DNA of 7,014 bases from an uncultured Eggerthellaceae bacterium (GTDB taxonomy: Bacteria; Actinomycetota; Coriobacteriia; Coriobacteriales; Eggerthellaceae): NCBI GenBank assembly GCA_948829205.1, contig CAQLOA010000073.1, positions 1-7,014 of the forward strand. Reading direction: 5' to 3'. Made by a program: the position numbers and the translations under genes. A model generated the notes under the pieces. That model was given only the letters and a program-made list of their open reading frames with translations, searched no databases and was not told the DNA's origin. Below are positions 1 through 5,870 of the stretch, one piece after another; position 1 is the first letter of the stretch, and every line of letters starts with the position of its first letter.

Positions 1-1
1 C

Positions 2-661
2 CTCTACAACAAGGGACGCGAAGACGAGCCCGACATGCCCACTTTCGATGAGATCAAGGAGAAGGGCGTCTACAAGACCGAGCTCGCCCCCTCCATCGGG
101 CTCGAGGACTTCAGGCGCGACCCTGCGGCCAACCCAGTCGCCACCCCTTCGGGCAAGATCGAGATCTACTCCGAGACGCTTGATGCGCTGAACGACGAAT
201 GGGAGCTTCCCGACGGCGACGTCATCTACCCGATTCCGCTGTTCGACCCCGGATACCAGGGATACGGCAGCGTGACCGACGAGTACCCGCTGTACTGCTC
301 GGGCTTCCACTACAAGGGACGCACGCATTCGTCCTTCGGGTTCCTGCCCGAACTCAAGGCAGTCGCGCGCCAGCAGGTGTGGATCAACCCCGTCGACGCC
401 GACCCGCGCGGAATCAAGGACGGCGACCAATGCCGCGTGAAGAGCCCCGACGGCGAGATCCAGATAGAGGCGCACGTGACGCCGCGCATCATCCCGGGCA
501 CCATCGGCATACCGCAGGGCGCCTGGCATGACGCCGACATGTCCGGCAACCGCCTTGACAAGGGCGGCTGCGTGAACACGCTTACCAAGTATCGGCCGAC
601 CCCGCTCGGCAAGGGCAACGGGCCGTCCCATTCGATCATCGCCGAAGTGACGAAGGCCTAG
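2..661 (+). CDS. dmsA: Molybdopterin oxidoreductase, DmsA-like catalytic subunit (3' part only)
   Basis: This is the C-terminal part of a DMSO-reductase-family catalytic subunit, which reduces a terminal acceptor at a bis-MGD molybdenum centre. The frame is open from base 2, so the gene begins upstream of the window; the ATG at 35 is internal. About 219 residues are visible. They match the end of the catalytic region followed by the Molydop_binding beta-barrel domain: WINPVDADPRGIKDGD, then VTPRIIPGTIGIPQGAW, then the closing GGCVNTLTKYRPTPLGKGN, which in this family binds one pterin cofactor. The terminal stretch resembles E. coli DmsA/TorA-type enzymes. The dmsB-like gene follows 11 nt after the stop, and a DmsD-like chaperone lies in the same operon, which suggests a Tat-exported enzyme, but the signal peptide is not in the window. 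The substrate cannot be inferred; in this bacterial group similar enzymes use many different acceptors. Confidence 0.93.
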   Translation, partial: LYNKGREDEPDMPTFDEIKEKGVYKTELAPSIGLEDFRRDPAANPVATPSGKIEIYSETLDALNDEWELPDGDVIYPIPLFDPGYQGYGSVTDEYPLYCSGFHYKGRTHSSFGFLPELKAVARQQVWINPVDADPRGIKDGDQCRVKSPDGEIQIEAHVTPRIIPGTIGIPQGAWHDADMSGNRLDKGGCVNTLTKYRPTPLGKGNGPSHSIIAEVTKA

Positions 662-672
662 GGGGTGCGAAG

Positions 673-1302
673 ATGACTGCAAAAGGCTTCTATTTCGACA
701 GCACGCGCTGCACGGGCTGCCGCACGTGCGAGATGGCGTGCAAGGACTACAAGGACACGGACATCGACTTCAACTACCGCAAGGTGTACGACCTGGAAGG
801 CGGCGAGTGCACCCTCAACGAGGACGGCACCGCAAGCAACTCCGCTTACTGCTACCACGTATCGGTGTCGTGCAACCACTGCGAGGACCCGGCATGCGTG
901 AAGGTGTGCCCCACCACCGCCATGCACAAGGACGCCGCAACGGGGCTGGTGCTCGTCGACGACAGCAAGTGCATAGGCTGCGGCTACTGCCACATGGCAT
1001 GCCCCTACAACGCGCCCAAGGTGAACCGCGAGGCGGGGCACTCGGTGAAATGCGACGGATGCAAGGACCGCATGGAGCAGGGGCTGAAGCCCATGTGCGT
1101 GACGGCATGCCCCCTGCGCGCCCTCGACTTCGGCGACTGGGACGAGCTTCAGAGGGAATACCCCGACGCAGCGGTCGGCAACATCGCGCCGCTGCCCAGC
1201 AAGGACTACACGAACCCGCATCTTCTCGTAAAGGAATGCCGCGACGCGAAGCCTTCGGGCGACATGGCCGTCAAGGTGTCCAACACCCAGGAGGTGATGT
1301 AG
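673..1302 (+). CDS. dmsB: DmsB-like four-[4Fe-4S] electron-transfer subunit
   Basis: This 209-residue ferredoxin-type subunit passes electrons from the membrane anchor to the molybdenum subunit. All sixteen cluster cysteines are present in four groups: C13/C16/C19/C23, C67/C70/C75/C79, C100/C103/C106/C110 and C127/C130/C142/C146. Stretches such as SCNHCEDPACVKVCP, CHMACPYNAP and ACPLRALDFG are nearly the same as in E. coli DmsB (205 residues), so length and architecture fit the family. There is no signal peptide or membrane segment; in this family the subunit is carried across the membrane folded with the catalytic subunit. The ATG at 673 is supported by a G-rich Shine-Dalgarno (GGGG, 662-665) about 7 nt upstream, overlapping the end of dmsA. 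The next gene begins one base after this stop, so translation is likely coupled. The role is secure; the exact terminal acceptor of the complex is not. Confidence 0.96.
   Translation: MTAKGFYFDSTRCTGCRTCEMACKDYKDTDIDFNYRKVYDLEGGECTLNEDGTASNSAYCYHVSVSCNHCEDPACVKVCPTTAMHKDAATGLVLVDDSKCIGCGYCHMACPYNAPKVNREAGHSVKCDGCKDRMEQGLKPMCVTACPLRALDFGDWDELQREYPDAAVGNIAPLPSKDYTNPHLLVKECRDAKPSGDMAVKVSNTQEVM
1289..1295 (+). promoter_or_regulatory. Near-ideal ribosome binding site for the first dmsC
   Basis: AGGAGGT lies inside the last codons of dmsB and continues as GA, so it pairs with the full anti-Shine-Dalgarno. It sits about 8-9 nt before the ATG at 1304. It fixes that start over the in-frame ATG two codons later and suggests strong translation of the first anchor gene. 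Confidence 0.85.
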
Positions 1303-1303
1303 C

Positions 1304-2164
1304 ATGGAGATGGGAATCGCCGAGATGCCTCTGGCTTTGTTCTCCACCTTCGCGCCCATGGGCGCAGGGGCGTTCGCCGTGCTGGCGGCCGCCTTCCTTA
1401 CCACCACGTTCGACAAGGACGACCTCAGGAAGATAGACAGGATGACCCTGGTCCCGCTGTGCTTCGCCGTGTTCGGGTTCATCGCCTCGTTTTTCCACCT
1501 GGCAAGCCCCGGCAACGCCTTCGGCGTGCTTGCCGCCGCCGGAACTTCGCCGCTTTCCAACGAGATACTGGCCGGGCTCGTCTTCATGGTGGCGGCGATC
1601 GTGTACTGGATCGTCGCGATGGCGGGCAAACTGGGCGCAGGCGCCCGCAAGGGCTTCGCATGCGTGGTGGCCGTGCTGGGAATCGTGTTCGCCGCCTTCA
1701 CCGGAGCCGCGTACATGATCGACACCATATCCTCGTGGAACACCGCGCTCGTGCCGCTTGAGATGATAGGGTTCGCGCTGGTCGGCGGCGGAGCCGTGGG
1801 CGTCATGACGCTCGGGCTCGCCGGCGTTCAGGCCAAGCTTGACGGCCGCTTCGGAACCTCCGCCATGGCGCTGCTAATCGTTGGCGCCGTGCTGGGGATC
1901 GTGCTGGCGGTCATGCAGACCACCGGCGTGTCCGGCATGCAGAACTACGTCATGAACGGCGCCGACGTGGTGTCGGGCGTGACCATGTGGATGGCATGCG
2001 GCGCCGTGCTTCTGGCTGCCGCCTGCGTGTTCGGCGTCATGGCCGCCCGCGGCAAGAGCATGACGACGTTCGGCGTGACGGCCACCGTTCTCGCCGTCGC
2101 CGGCATCCTGGTGCTTAGGGTCGTGTTCTATGCGACGGAGTTCTCCGTGGGGCTGGCGATCTAG
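1304..2164 (+). CDS. dmsC: DmsC-like membrane anchor, first copy
   Basis: This 286-residue integral membrane protein of the DmsC family anchors the reductase and oxidises menaquinol. Eight hydrophobic segments lie near residues 8-30, 47-67, 87-107, 117-138, 150-172, 187-205, 225-246 and 256-275, matching E. coli DmsC in number and length. The diagnostic stretch FIASFFHLASPGNAF followed by SPLSNEI aligns with the E. coli region, and His65 falls at the same number as the E. coli histidine implicated in quinol binding (established knowledge for E. coli). The extreme C-terminus (FYATEFSVGLAI) has lost the LHMTVGM-like ending seen in E. coli DmsC and in the second copy downstream. The gene starts one base after dmsB behind a very strong ribosome binding site. 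It is followed by a 76-nt gap with a strong hairpin and then a second dmsC-like gene. Confidence 0.93.
   Translation: MEMGIAEMPLALFSTFAPMGAGAFAVLAAAFLTTTFDKDDLRKIDRMTLVPLCFAVFGFIASFFHLASPGNAFGVLAAAGTSPLSNEILAGLVFMVAAIVYWIVAMAGKLGAGARKGFACVVAVLGIVFAAFTGAAYMIDTISSWNTALVPLEMIGFALVGGGAVGVMTLGLAGVQAKLDGRFGTSAMALLIVGAVLGIVLAVMQTTGVSGMQNYVMNGADVVSGVTMWMACGAVLLAAACVFGVMAARGKSMTTFGVTATVLAVAGILVLRVVFYATEFSVGLAI
1352..1365 (+). repeat. Perfect 14-bp palindrome in the early first dmsC coding sequence
   Basis: GCGCCCATGGGCGC is fully palindromic. As RNA it can form a 5-6 bp stem about 48 nt into the gene. It encodes Ala-Pro-Met-Gly-Ala (residues 17-21). The second dmsC has a different hairpin at the homologous codons (2294-2309). 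Part of the symmetry is forced by the APxGA peptide itself. Confidence 0.5.
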
Positions 2165-2176
2165 CCCCCTGTTTCA

Positions 2177-2215
2177 CGGACGGTCCGGCGAACTTCCCTC
2201 CAGCCGGGCCGTCCG
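2177..2215 (+). promoter_or_regulatory. Strong intercistronic hairpin between the two dmsC genes
   Basis: The arms CGGACGGTCCGGC (2177-2189) and GCCGGGCCGTCCG (2203-2215) form a 13-bp stem with one G-U pair around a 13-nt loop, starting 12 nt after the first dmsC stop. No T-run follows (the next bases are CCCCTGATTCGG), so it is not a classical intrinsic terminator. It could be a partial terminator, an attenuator or a 3'-end stabiliser that lowers expression of the second anchor and the chaperone relative to dmsABC. The structure is read directly; its function is inferred. Confidence 0.65.
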
Positions 2216-2240
2216 CCCCTGATTCGGAAAGGCTATTCAT

Positions 2241-3212
2241 ATGGGACTGTCCACCGCGTTGAGCGAGATAACGTTGGTGCTGTTCACCACCTTGGCACCT
2301 TCGGGTGCCTTCGCCATTTGCGCCCTGGCCCTGCTGCTGATGCTCGCCCCCATGGATGCCGCCCAGCGCAGGCGCCTTGACAAGTTCATGTACATACCGC
2401 TGATCGCCACCATGGCAGGGCTCGTGGCGTCGGCTACGCACCTTGGGAACCCCTCGAACGCCCTGTTCACGTTCATGGGGGTGGGAAAGAGCCCTCTTTC
2501 GAACGAGGTGTTCGCGGCCGTCTGCTTCCTGCTGCTCACGGGCGTCTACTGGCTGGTGTCGTTCCGTCCGCTGAAAAGCCGCACGGCGCGGAACGTGTGG
2601 CTCGCAGCCATCGTCGCGGCCGGGGTCGTGTTCGTGTTCACGGTGGCCTTCGCCTACGACGTCGAGTCGATAGTCACATGGAACACTCCCCTGGTGCCGG
2701 CGGCGCTCGTGGCAAACGCCTGCGTCGGGGGACCGGTGCTGGCCGCCACGACGTTGCGCATCTCGAAGTGGGAGCGCCAGGGCGTCTATCGGACGCTGGG
2801 ATGGATCTCGGTGGCAGGGCTAGCGGTCAGCGTGGTCGCATACGTGCTGCAAGGGGCGGCCTTGGACGGCAAGTGGAACTACGTGACGAACGCATGGGCG
2901 CTCGTGCCTGGATACTGGTGGATGCTGGCCGCGTACGTGGCGTTTTGCGGCGTGGCCGTAGTGGCCGAGGCGCGATGGCGGGACGCGGCGCCTTCGTCTG
3001 GCCGCCGCAAGGCAGGCGCCGTGCGCGAAGGCTCGGCGGGAAAAGGAAAGGCGGCGGCCGAGCAGGCATCGAACCCTTCGGGACACAGGCGCATCGCAGG
3101 AAACCGCCCGCAAGCCTCCGATGTTTTCGCCCTGACGTGCGCGTTCTGCGGTATATTCGTCATGAGGTTCGCGTTCTACATGATGCACATGACGGCAGGC
3201 ATGGGGGTGTAG
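2241..3212 (+). CDS. dmsC: DmsC-like membrane anchor, second copy with charged loop
   Basis: This is a second DmsC-family quinol-oxidising anchor, 323 residues, clearly paralogous to the preceding gene. Shared landmarks are LFTTLAPSGA, SATHLGNPSNA (His67, equivalent to His65 of the first copy), GKSPLSNEV, and ESIVTWNTPLVP. It has eight predicted membrane segments, but a hydrophilic, mostly basic stretch (about residues 244-293, many Arg/Lys/Gly/Ala/Ser) separates helices 7 and 8. By DmsC topology that loop is cytoplasmic, which agrees with its positive charge. It accounts for most of the extra length over the first copy. The C-terminus (FYMMHMTAGMGV) resembles the end of E. coli DmsC more than the first copy does. 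The start at 2241 follows GGAAAGG (2226-2232) by 8 nt. The gene sits behind a strong hairpin and ends 4 nt before dmsD. Whether it serves the same DmsAB or another catalytic partner cannot be told. Confidence 0.9.
   Translation: MGLSTALSEITLVLFTTLAPSGAFAICALALLLMLAPMDAAQRRRLDKFMYIPLIATMAGLVASATHLGNPSNALFTFMGVGKSPLSNEVFAAVCFLLLTGVYWLVSFRPLKSRTARNVWLAAIVAAGVVFVFTVAFAYDVESIVTWNTPLVPAALVANACVGGPVLAATTLRISKWERQGVYRTLGWISVAGLAVSVVAYVLQGAALDGKWNYVTNAWALVPGYWWMLAAYVAFCGVAVVAEARWRDAAPSSGRRKAGAVREGSAGKGKAAAEQASNPSGHRRIAGNRPQASDVFALTCAFCGIFVMRFAFYMMHMTAGMGV
2294..2309 (+). promoter_or_regulatory. cUUCGg tetraloop hairpin inside the second dmsC
   Basis: GGCACC-TTCG-GGTGCC forms a perfect 6-bp stem closed by C(UUCG)G, the most stable RNA tetraloop context known. 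It begins 53 nt into the gene and encodes Leu(wobble base)-Ala-Pro-Ser-Gly-Ala (residues 18-23). A palindrome lies at the homologous codons of the first dmsC. A regulatory role is inferred only. Confidence 0.5.
3203..3209 (+). promoter_or_regulatory. Ribosome binding site for dmsD, deciding a GTG start
   Basis: GGGGGTG overlaps the last codons of the second dmsC. It is about 8-9 nt from the GTG at 3217 but about 15 nt from the in-frame ATG at 3223, so spacing favours GTG. The ATG start remains possible and would shorten the protein by two residues. Confidence 0.55.
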
Positions 3213-3216
3213 GCCC

Positions 3217-3843
3217 GTGGATATGAACGAATCGGTCGCGTTTTTGGGCGAGACGTTGGGACCGCTGTTCTTGTTCGACCCTTCGGACGAGCAGGTGGCC
3301 CCGCTCTACGAGCAGGTGGCCTGCATAGACGTCGAGTCCGCCGCGCAGGAGTGGCCTTTCGTCAGGCAAGGCGAGGCCGAGGCAGCGCTTACGCTGATGC
3401 ACGACGGCCTGGAAGCGGAAGACCGGGACGAGGTCGTCTGGGAGTACCGCAGGCTGCTCGTGGGGCCGGCCGCAAAGGCGGCTCCCCCGTGGGGCTCGGT
3501 CTACACCGACAGGGAATGCGTCATTTTCGGCGAGAGCACGCTGGCCTTGCGGGCATGGCTGCGCGCCAAGGGGATCGACGTGCCCGGCGCTAACGGCGAG
3601 CCCGAGGACCACATTGGGACGATGCTCCTGCTGATGGCGTGGATAGCACGGAACAAGCCCGACGTCCTCGACGAGTACCTGGCCACCCACCTGCTCACCT
3701 GGGCGCCGCACTTCTTTGACGTCGTGCGCAATCAGACGCAGGCGCCCTTCTTCGAGGGATTGGCCCATCTGGCGTCGAGCTCCCTGGCCGGACTCCAGGA
3801 AGAGCTTGGGCTAGACGTTAAGGTCCCGAGGTTCTACCGATAG
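3217..3843 (+). CDS. dmsD: DmsD/TorD-family Tat proof-reading chaperone
   Basis: This is a cytoplasmic all-helical chaperone that binds the twin-arginine leader and apo-form of a molybdoenzyme catalytic subunit until the cofactor is inserted. Its 208 residues compare with 204 in E. coli DmsD. Family signatures are clear: PPWGSVYTDRE (90-100), then FGESTLALRAWLRAKGI (104-120), the EPEDH motif (128-132) and HLLTWAPHFFD (158-168). These match E. coli DmsD closely enough to prefer DmsD over TorD or NarJ. The start is GTG at 3217, supported by ribosome-binding-site spacing. Only 4 nt separate it from the second dmsC, so it is probably translated in series with the anchors. Its last 10 bp overlap the 3' end of the convergent MFS gene on the other strand. 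Its presence implies that the off-window N-terminus of DmsA carries a Tat signal; this is an inference. Confidence 0.93.
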   Translation: MDMNESVAFLGETLGPLFLFDPSDEQVAPLYEQVACIDVESAAQEWPFVRQGEAEAALTLMHDGLEAEDRDEVVWEYRRLLVGPAAKAAPPWGSVYTDRECVIFGESTLALRAWLRAKGIDVPGANGEPEDHIGTMLLLMAWIARNKPDVLDEYLATHLLTWAPHFFDVVRNQTQAPFFEGLAHLASSSLAGLQEELGLDVKVPRFYR

Positions 3844-5348
3844 AGCACGTTACTCCGTTTCTTCATGCGCCTGAGCACAACGACGAAGGCGACGAAGGCG
3901 ACCAGCCCCACCCCGGCCATACAGAAATAGAGCCACTGGTATCCGATCAGCGGCACGATGACGCCCAGTATCAGCGGGCCGATTCCCACCCCCACGTCGA
4001 GAAGCATGTAGAAGGTGGCGTTCGCCACGCTCAGGCGGTCGTCGCTTGCGATGTTCACGGCCATGGCCAACCCGCACGACTGAACGGTGCCCACCCCGAA
4101 CCCCAGAAGCAGCGCCGCCCCCAGGATCATCCAGTCGTTGGACGATGTGGCGACCAGCACCATTCCGGCAGCGAACGAGAAGAAGGCAGGCCCCATGACC
4201 GGCGCGGGCCCCTTCCGGTCGAAGGCGCGGCCGGTGAAGGGGCGCGTTATGAACATGGCGAGCGCGTATGCGACGAAGAACACGCTGGCGGCCCGGCTGA
4301 GGCCGATTTCGGCCGCGTATGGGGTGAGGAAGGTCAGCAGGCTGGAATATCCGAAGAAGATGAGGCCCGCCACGCATGCTATGGGAAGCACGCTAGGCTC
4401 GACCGACTTCAGCAGCCACGACGGACTGGTGCGACAGGAGGATTTCGCTTTCGACGAATGCAAGGCCGCAGAGTCCTGCGCGTGTCGAAAGTGAACGTCC
4501 CCCGTCACGTCCCCTTCGCCACGCGCTAGCGCATCCTCCCTCTCGGACGCGGCCATGTCGCGCTCTGCCTCTGCGCCCGGGCCGATCTCGGCAGCAGACA
4601 CCGCATCCTCGGCGGAAGCAGCCGCGTATTCGGCCGCCTTTTTCCTGCGCAAGCGCGAGGTGGCACGCTTCTTCTGACTGCCGGCGTTCGCGGAATCCAG
4701 TGCAAGCACGAAAGGTATGCCCAGCGCCACGACCGCGCACGATACGATGAACAGAACCGGATAGCCCAGATGGTTCGCCATCAGGATGCCCGCGAAGGGG
4801 CCGATTGCCGACCCGAGCGTGGACGACAGCATGAAATACCCCACGCCTTCGCCCTTGCGGGACGCGGGAATGCCTGCCGTGACCACGGTGGCTATGGTGG
4901 TCGAGCAAACGCCGTAGGCCATCCCATGGGCGAAGCGCACCCCGATGAGCGCGCCGACGGGCTCGTTCGCCAGGTAGAGCGCAGTGAGCCCCACCTCAAG
5001 GACGACGGCGACGATCAGCAGGGGCTTGCGCCCCACAACCCCCATCAAAGGCGCGGCGATGAAACGCGACACCAGCGTTCCGATGATGAATGCGCTCGCA
5101 CACAGGGCGGCAACCGCGGGAGGAACGGAGAAGACGTTCAGGGCGTAGGCCGTCATGATCACCATCAGCATGAAGTAGTTGGTGGCGATTGCGAAATTCA
5201 CCAGCGTGCCGCAGACGAAGTTCCTCGTCCACAGGGCGCCTTCCGACTTGCTGCGGGCAGCTGCAGAAGAAACTGGGGGCGGAGGGGTCTTGCACGCCTT
5301 CGAGGATGAAGATGACCCGGCTTTCTCGTTGCCAGCGGCTTCCGTCAC
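3834..5348 (-). CDS. MFS transporter with long charged central loop
   Basis: This is a major facilitator superfamily membrane transporter of 504 residues from a GTG start at 5348. Six N-terminal hydrophobic segments (about 43-216) and six C-terminal ones (about 319-492) flank a hydrophilic stretch (about 218-312) much longer than the usual MFS central loop. Motif A-like loops lie between helices 2 and 3 (MGVVGRKPLL, 102-111) and 8 and 9 (RPFTGRAFDRKG, 369-380); RFAHGMAYG (138-146) resembles motif B. The N-terminal tail (1-40) is polar with runs of five Ser and four Pro. An upstream in-frame ATG would add 42 residues inside the usp gene and is rejected: GTG overlaps the usp stop as GTGA and has an AAGGAGG ribosome binding site, and the first later Met (60) lies inside helix 1. 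The substrate is not recognisable; drug or metabolite efflux, or uptake, are equally open. It is probably co-translated with usp. Confidence 0.9.
   Translation of the reverse strand: MTEAAGNEKAGSSSSSKACKTPPPPVSSAAARSKSEGALWTRNFVCGTLVNFAIATNYFMLMVIMTAYALNVFSVPPAVAALCASAFIIGTLVSRFIAAPLMGVVGRKPLLIVAVVLEVGLTALYLANEPVGALIGVRFAHGMAYGVCSTTIATVVTAGIPASRKGEGVGYFMLSSTLGSAIGPFAGILMANHLGYPVLFIVSCAVVALGIPFVLALDSANAGSQKKRATSRLRRKKAAEYAAASAEDAVSAAEIGPGAEAERDMAASEREDALARGEGDVTGDVHFRHAQDSAALHSSKAKSSCRTSPSWLLKSVEPSVLPIACVAGLIFFGYSSLLTFLTPYAAEIGLSRAASVFFVAYALAMFITRPFTGRAFDRKGPAPVMGPAFFSFAAGMVLVATSSNDWMILGAALLLGFGVGTVQSCGLAMAVNIASDDRLSVANATFYMLLDVGVGIGPLILGVIVPLIGYQWLYFCMAGVGLVAFVAFVVVLRRMKKRSNVLYR
3881..3902. 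repeat. 9-bp tandem repeat in the MFS 3' end
   Basis: The unit CGACGAAGG occurs twice in a row with a partial third copy. On the coding strand it specifies the repeated Val-Ala-Phe in the last transmembrane helix of the MFS protein. A gain or loss of one unit would keep the frame. It may be only codon bias over a repeated peptide. Confidence 0.5.
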
Positions 5349-5776
5349 CGGGCGTCGCCCTCCTTGGCGATGAGCACCGTGACGGGCGATTCCTTGGTCA
5401 CCGCATAGCTGACAGACCCCAGGTAGCCCTTCACGCCGCCCTTTCCGCGGCTCCCCATGATTATGAGGTCGCATCCTGTGCGCTTGGCGTGCTCGACTAT
5501 GAGGTCGGCGGGGGACGTCCCCTTCAGCAGCTCGACCGTGGCGGGATTCGGCAGCCCGTCGGCCAGCGACTGCAGCTCGTCAAGCACATCGGACGCGTCG
5601 TCCATGACTATCGTGTCCATGCCTATCGCCGCAGACCCCGACGAGTATAGGCGCATCACGTGAACCAGGATGACCTCGATCGAGCAGTCCTGCGAAGCAA
5701 TCTGGCTGGCAAGTTCGAGCGCCTTGCGCGAAGGGGCGGAACCGTCGTACGCGACGAGTATGCGCTTGCACCACAT
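5345..5776 (-). CDS. Universal stress protein (UspA family), single domain
   Basis: This is a small cytoplasmic universal stress protein of 143 residues, the normal size for one Usp domain. It begins with the family strand KRILVAYDGS (4-13), where Asp11 is the usual nucleotide-contacting acid. It ends with the glycine-rich phosphate-binding loop GSRGKGGVKGYLGSVS (108-123) and SPVTVLIAK (130-138). The loop fits the ATP-binding type but has eight residues between its second Gly and the final Gly-Ser rather than the nine of the MJ0577 consensus. The ATG at 5776 is chosen because homology begins there and AAAGGA lies 6 nt upstream; the frame stays open further upstream but is not Usp-like. The stop overlaps the MFS start. 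The context suggests regulation of, or co-expression with, the transporter under stress; this is an inference. Confidence 0.93.
   Translation of the reverse strand: MWCKRILVAYDGSAPSRKALELASQIASQDCSIEVILVHVMRLYSSGSAAIGMDTIVMDDASDVLDELQSLADGLPNPATVELLKGTSPADLIVEHAKRTGCDLIIMGSRGKGGVKGYLGSVSYAVTKESPVTVLIAKEGDAR
5359..5365 (-). promoter_or_regulatory. Ribosome binding site inside usp for the MFS gene
   Basis: AAGGAGG on the minus strand encodes part of the Usp C-terminal Lys-Glu-Gly and lies about 10 nt before the GTG of the MFS gene at 5348. Together with the GTGA stop/start overlap it fixes the MFS start and indicates translational coupling. Confidence 0.8.
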
Positions 5777-5801
5777 GGAAGGTCCTTTCAGGGAACGGAC
5801 G

Positions 5802-5816
5802 GGCGGTCTGGCGGTC
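5802..5816. repeat. Short direct repeat upstream of usp
   Basis: GGCGGTC occurs twice, 8 bp apart (5802-5808 and 5810-5816), 26 nt upstream of the usp start. It lies next to a small AGGCC-GGAC-GGCCT hairpin (5819-5832). It could be an operator but equally a chance feature of GC-rich DNA. Confidence 0.3.
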
Positions 5817-5838
5817 GGAGGCCGGACGGCCTTGCGAC

Positions 5839-5865
5839 CAGGGCGCATGCAAAACGCGCGCCCTG
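5839..5865 (-). promoter_or_regulatory. Hairpin between the VanZ-RDD gene and usp
   Basis: CAGGGCGC and GCGCCCTG form a perfect 8-bp stem around an 11-nt loop, five bases downstream of the VanZ-RDD stop in the direction of transcription. No T-run follows on that strand, so it may be a weak terminator, an RNA-processing site or an attenuator before usp rather than a full terminator. It is the only plausible transcription boundary between the VanZ-RDD gene and the usp-MFS pair. Confidence 0.5.
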
Positions 5866-5870
5866 CCCGA

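Noticed and set aside
658..1806. Long minus-strand open frame (382 codons) opposite dmsB and the first dmsC
   Set aside because: It lies antisense to two well-supported genes, has Ala/Val/His/Arg-rich composition typical of the reverse frame of GC-rich DNA, and shows no family motifs.
2177..2215. Classical Rho-independent terminator after the first dmsC
   Set aside because: The stem is strong but no T-run follows it, and the next gene continues the same operon function, so it is listed as a regulatory hairpin.
5349..5474. N-terminal extension of the MFS protein from an upstream in-frame ATG at 5474
   Set aside because: These 42 residues lie inside the usp coding sequence, have non-protein-like composition, and a better GTG start with an AAGGAGG site exists at 5348.
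5796..5829. CGGACGG heptamer shared by the usp leader (5796 and 5823) and the dmsC intergenic hairpin (2177)
   Set aside because: A 7-base GC-rich word recurring in a GC-rich window is not convincing evidence of a common regulator; it would need a genome-wide over-representation test.
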